Positions 62,657-64,000 of a stretch of DNA of 64,000 nt are shown here, one piece after another. Position numbers and translations under genes: made by a program. The notes beneath the pieces were generated by a model. That model was not told where the DNA came from. It did no database searches and was given only the letters and a program-made list of their open reading frames with translations. This DNA is from Sulfitobacter sp. 20_GPM-1509m (GTDB lineage Bacteria; Pseudomonadota; Alphaproteobacteria; Rhodobacterales; Rhodobacteraceae). Position 1 is the stretch's first letter, and the number at the start of each line of letters is the position of its first letter. The stretch covers positions 558,001-622,000 of the forward strand of contig NZ_JIBC01000004.1 in assembly GCF_000620505.1 (NCBI RefSeq), given 5' to 3'.

Positions 62657-64000
62657 AACGCACCCGCGCTGATGCCGAAGCCGGCAACCGCACGATTTCG
62701 CGCCGTGCCGCAGTTCTGGGCGGGCTGCAGCTGGCCTTTGTCGGGGGGCTGGCCGCGCGGATGAACTTCTTGCAGGTTGATCAGGCCGACCAGTTTCGTC
62801 TGTTGGCCGAAGACAACCGCATCAAGGACAGCCTGATCCCGCCTGCGCGGGGCGAAGTGTTCGACCGCAACGGCGTGCAGCTGGCAAAGAATGTTCCCTC
62901 GTACCGCATCATCGTCAAGCGCGAGGACATCGGCGATGTGGACGAGGCGCTGGAACGGCTGGGCCGTGTGGTCAGGCTGGACCCGGACGATCTGGAACGG
63001 GCGATGATCGAGATGAAACGCTCGGCCCCGTTCCATCCGATCACCGTTGCCGAAAACGTATCGTGGGAAGACATCAGCCGCGTCAGCGTGAACGCGCCCG
63101 CCCTGCCCGGCGTCACGCCCGAGGTTGGCCTGAGCCGGATCTATCCGCTGGGATCGGACTTTGCCCATGTGCTGGGCTATGTGGGCCCGGTCAGCGACTA
63201 TGACCTGGAACAGATGGAAGCCCCGGACCAGTTGCTGCTGATCCCCCGGTTTCAGATCGGCAAGGTCGGCATCGAGGCCAAGCAAGAGGACCGTCTGCGC
63301 GGCAAGGCCGGTGTAAAACGCGAAGAGGTCAACGCCACGGGCCGCGTGATGCGCGAGCTGGACCGGCGCGAGGGGCGTCCGGGTGCGGATATTCAGCTGA
63401 CCATTGACGCGAACTTGCAGAACTACGTTCAGGCGCGGCTGGGACAGGAAAGCGCCAGTGCGGTGGTGATGGACTGTGAGACCGGTGATCTGGTGGCAAT
63501 TGCCTCGGCACCGTCGTTTGATCCCAACCTGTTCGTGCGCGGGATTTCGGTCGCGAACTACAAGGAACTGACCGAGAATATCTATCGCCCGCTGGCGTCG
63601 AAAACGGTGCAGGGGGCTTATCCGCCCGGCTCGACCTTCAAGATGATGACGGCACTGGCGGCGTTGGAAGAGGGCATGGCCCAACCGGACGAGACGGTCT
63701 ATTGCCCGGGCTATCTGGAAGTGGCCGACCGCCGCTTTCACTGCTGGAAGCGGGGCGGGCACGGCTATGTCGACCTGCAGAACAGTCTGAAACAGTCCTG
63801 CGACGTCTATTATTACGATCTGGCCCTGAAGGTCGGCATCGAAAAGATTTCGGCCATGGCGCAGCGCTTTGGCCTTGGGGTGCGCCACGATGTGCCGATG
63901 TCGGCAATCTCGCAGGGGCTGACGCCGACAAAGGACTGGAAACGCCGCGTGCACGGGCAGGAGTGGGTGATCGGTGACACGGTCAACGCGTCCATCGGTC
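62653..64000 (+). CDS. mrdA: Penicillin-binding protein 2, 3' part beyond the window
   Basis: About 449 residues are visible before the right edge; the gene is open there. It starts MKRTRADAEAGNRTISRRAA with one transmembrane helix, followed by the pedestal domain and the transpeptidase core: S327-TFK330 in PPGSTFKMM, and the second motif in QSCDVYYYDLA. It is the elongation-specific transpeptidase paired with RodA. The ATG overlaps the mreD stop (ATGA). The KTG motif lies outside the window. Confidence 0.95.
   Translation, partial: MKRTRADAEAGNRTISRRAAVLGGLQLAFVGGLAARMNFLQVDQADQFRLLAEDNRIKDSLIPPARGEVFDRNGVQLAKNVPSYRIIVKREDIGDVDEALERLGRVVRLDPDDLERAMIEMKRSAPFHPITVAENVSWEDISRVSVNAPALPGVTPEVGLSRIYPLGSDFAHVLGYVGPVSDYDLEQMEAPDQLLLIPRFQIGKVGIEAKQEDRLRGKAGVKREEVNATGRVMRELDRREGRPGADIQLTIDANLQNYVQARLGQESASAVVMDCETGDLVAIASAPSFDPNLFVRGISVANYKELTENIYRPLASKTVQGAYPPGSTFKMMTALAALEEGMAQPDETVYCPGYLEVADRRFHCWKRGGHGYVDLQNSLKQSCDVYYYDLALKVGIEKISAMAQRFGLGVRHDVPMSAISQGLTPTKDWKRRVHGQEWVIGDTVNASIG

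Overview
The window reads as chromosome of a marine alphaproteobacterium of the family Rhodobacteraceae (Roseobacter group). The signs are a high-GC coding style with many ATGA gene overlaps, class I lysyl-tRNA synthetase, a GltX paralogue, a leaderless-looking leu leader peptide ahead of leuA, gcvT-gcvH-gcvP behind a tandem glycine riboswitch, mreBCD-mrdA, a luxR/luxI pair and a RutR-type pyrimidine degradation cluster. I cannot name the species. No rRNA, tRNA, CRISPR array or intact insertion sequence was seen.

Layout. 1-4.2 kb: an NsrR-like Rrf2 regulator, a Crp/Fnr regulator and a DUF2892 membrane protein form an operon that diverges from a peroxiredoxin remnant and cydA-cydB plus a 36-residue DUF2474 subunit (cytochrome bd / cyanide-insensitive oxidase). 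Base composition looks lower in GC here than to the right. 4.4-23.3 kb: housekeeping and envelope genes (NDUFS4-like protein, secreted trypsin-like protease, uvrB, hemerythrin protein, beta-helix protein, lysS, TerB, PBP4-type dacB, DMT exporter, nadD, MOSC, ettA, L,D-transpeptidase). 23.4-25.1 kb: luxR-luxI quorum-sensing pair with a perfect 16-bp palindrome between the genes.

25.3-37.0 kb: reductive pyrimidine catabolism. preT-preA (dihydropyrimidine dehydrogenase), hydA (dihydropyrimidinase) and an M20-family N-carbamoyl-beta-alanine amidohydrolase would convert uracil or thymine to beta-amino acids. A ThiXYZ-like ABC importer is in the same operon. A TetR regulator of RutR type is divergent from it, and RutR-like boxes lie ahead of the amidohydrolase and of preT. 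Two unexpected genes are stitched into the operon by 4-nt overlaps: a lower-GC GIY-YIG nuclease-like gene and a GNAT acetyltransferase gene.

37.3-64.0 kb: cold-shock protein, glutathione transferase, SGNH esterase with its YbbA/YbbP-like ABC system, glycine cleavage operon, gamma-glutamylcyclotransferase, gltX, SH3/DUF1236-like protein, nadE, an 18-repeat secreted MORN protein, Fe-S photolyase with an SDR partner, leuA with attenuator, a porin-like barrel, a VOC protein, and the rod-shape operon mreB-mreC-mreD-mrdA, which runs off the right edge. Intergenic regions hold at least two families of short dispersed repeats.

Most family assignments are secure. Start codons were refined from ribosome-binding sites and overlaps. 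Operator and repeat calls rest on visible sequence symmetry only and are inference as to function.
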